From: Eubacteriales bacterium mix99
Lineage (GTDB): Bacteria > Bacillota > Clostridia > Caldicoprobacterales > DTU083
NCBI GenBank assembly: GCA_038396605.1
Contig: CP121690.1
Span: forward strand, 1,768,500 to 1,832,499
Direction of reading: 5' to 3'
Length of the DNA stretch: 64,000 bases
Shown: positions 63,251-64,000 of the stretch, in pieces
Layout: the number at the start of each line of letters is the position of its first letter
Position numbering within the stretch: the stretch's first letter is position 1
The notes under the pieces: generated by a model
What the model was told of the DNA's origin: nothing
The model's input: only the letters and a program-made list of their open reading frames with translations
Database searches by the model: none
Program-made: the position numbers and the translations under genes

Positions 63251-63728
63251 TGCTTGTCCCCTCCTATTATAATAATTTTCATTTAGGAGATTTTTCGAAA
63301 AACACTATAAAGGTTATTATAACGCTTATGGAGAAAAGTTGCAACCAGTTGCAGTATTTTCCTGCTTTTTATGTATGTATCAGGACCCATTGGCATTTCC
63401 TGCATATGTATAATTCTCAAAGCAGAAGGCTGCATGTTTTTCTCGGTGTATCCCGCCGGGCCACCCTGGAGGGGCCAAGCCGTAGAGCTCCGCTTTGCCC
63501 GAAAAAAGACTGCGGGCGAAGAGTCTGGCGGATGTGGAGCCTAAAAACGGCCTGCTGAAGGACAAGTGGTTGCGCTTTGTGATAATGATGAAGAATGGGA
63601 ACTTTCGTAGTTGGCTGATATACAAATTTTTTTTGCGCTGATTTTCACTGATAACAGGCTAATTTTTGCGTTGTACGGAACGAATTAAACATGTTAAAAT
63701 AGGGATGGATCAGGAAGGGAAGGAGTCT
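63251..63728. other. Intergenic region without recognised gene
   Basis: About 480 bp. A GC-rich block at 63447-63556 between AT-rich flanks contains only weak, overlapping ORFs on both strands; I do not support any. It could be a decayed gene. A promoter for yaaA (TTGTAC, 18-bp spacer, TAAAAT near 63669-63700) is possible. Confidence 0.5.
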
Positions 63729-64000
63729 GTGCGAATTATCATCTCTCCTGCAAAGAAAATGAATACGGAAACAGACAGCTTGCCCTGGGAGAGTTTGCCG
63801 CAGTTTTCAGACGAGGCAGAAAGGCTGCTGCGTTGCCTGCAGAGTATGAGTTATGCGGAGCTGAAGGCATTATGGCAATGCAACGATTCCATTGCCAACC
63901 TTAATTACGGGCGTGTACAGACGATGGATCTGAGACGTAACCTGACCCCGGCTATTTTATCCTATGAAGGCATTCAGTTTCAATATATGGCTCCCGGTGT
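63729..64000 (+). CDS. yaaA: Peroxide stress protein YaaA (DUF328), N-terminal part
   Basis: GTG start behind GGGAAGGAG; product begins MRIIISPAKKMN, the family's invariant start, and runs to the end of the window (90 residues). It continues LQSMSYAELKALWQCNDSIANLNYGRVQ. YaaA helps to limit free iron and DNA damage under peroxide stress in other bacteria. The C-terminal part is outside the window. Confidence 0.92.
   Translation, partial: MRIIISPAKKMNTETDSLPWESLPQFSDEAERLLRCLQSMSYAELKALWQCNDSIANLNYGRVQTMDLRRNLTPAILSYEGIQFQYMAPG

Noticed and set aside
63250-63625. ORFs of 81-102 residues on both strands
   Set aside because: No ribosome binding sites, no known motifs and overlapping antisense frames; likely chance.

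Overview
The window looks like the chromosome of a spore-forming member of the Clostridia (Lachnospiraceae/Eubacteriales-like, moderate GC). Evidence for this is the comFC / hpf / secA / prfB block, a Spo0E-like phosphatase, YtvI, a SleB-type hydrolase, a PerR-type repressor, S-box control of metK, AGGAGG-type ribosome binding sites and frequent GTG/TTG starts. This assignment is inference; no rRNA or other phylogenetic marker was tested.

Region 1 to 28.9 kb and region 54.2 to 64 kb are ordinary core chromosome. In order: the C-terminus of a GH2 glycosidase, a Fur/PerR regulator with its own box, a PAP2 phosphatase, the Mg2+ P-type ATPase gene mgtA with an unusual leader (strong promoter, 44-codon ORF, terminator), S-adenosylhomocysteine hydrolase and MTA/SAH deaminase (methyl-cycle recycling), two tiny membrane proteins, a SleB-like gene broken by an in-frame TGA, murC, tRNA-Tyr, an ABC-2 exporter triad, SAM-I riboswitch plus metK, recD2, comFC, a candidate structured RNA of about 350 nt, a zinc-ribbon protein, a DnaA-box cluster, a polar amino-acid ABC importer, spo0E, hpf, secA, prfB with its programmed frameshift, and gap. 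To the right of the island: an SDR dehydrogenase, a large MacB-like ABC protein, a TVP38-type protein, YtvI, a diacylglycerol-kinase-like protein, a B12-binding radical SAM protein and the start of yaaA.

Between about 28,943 and 54,208 lies a 25-kb genomic island inserted into a tRNA-Ala(CGC) gene. The 5' part of the host tRNA remains at 28,900 with its promoter, and the 3' part remains at 54,201-54,233 with its terminator. Just inside the left end the island carries a complete, diverged tRNA-Ala(CGC) with its own terminator, so the target is replaced rather than lost. A large serine recombinase gene ends 24 bp before the right junction. The left part is a continuous defence operon: HTH protein, C5-cytosine methyltransferase, SNF2 helicase (DrmD-like), type III Mod-like adenine methyltransferase, type III Res-like helicase-nuclease, DrmA helicase, DrmB (DUF1998), DrmC (PLD), then Vsr. 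This is a composite DISARM locus that combines both methyltransferase types (class 1 and class 2 features) with a Res subunit and Vsr. The right part holds an XRE regulator divergent from a membrane GGDEF protein, a Spo0A_C-like small protein, a MarR-controlled heterodimeric ABC exporter with a perfect 19-bp palindromic operator, and decayed remains of conjugative-element genes.

The most interesting items are the composite DISARM operon, the self-repairing tRNA integration, the structured RNA between comFC and the hpf region, the DnaA-box cluster beside an AT-rich stretch, and the mgtA leader with mutually exclusive hairpins. All functional names come from reading the translated sequence and motifs; no database search was run.
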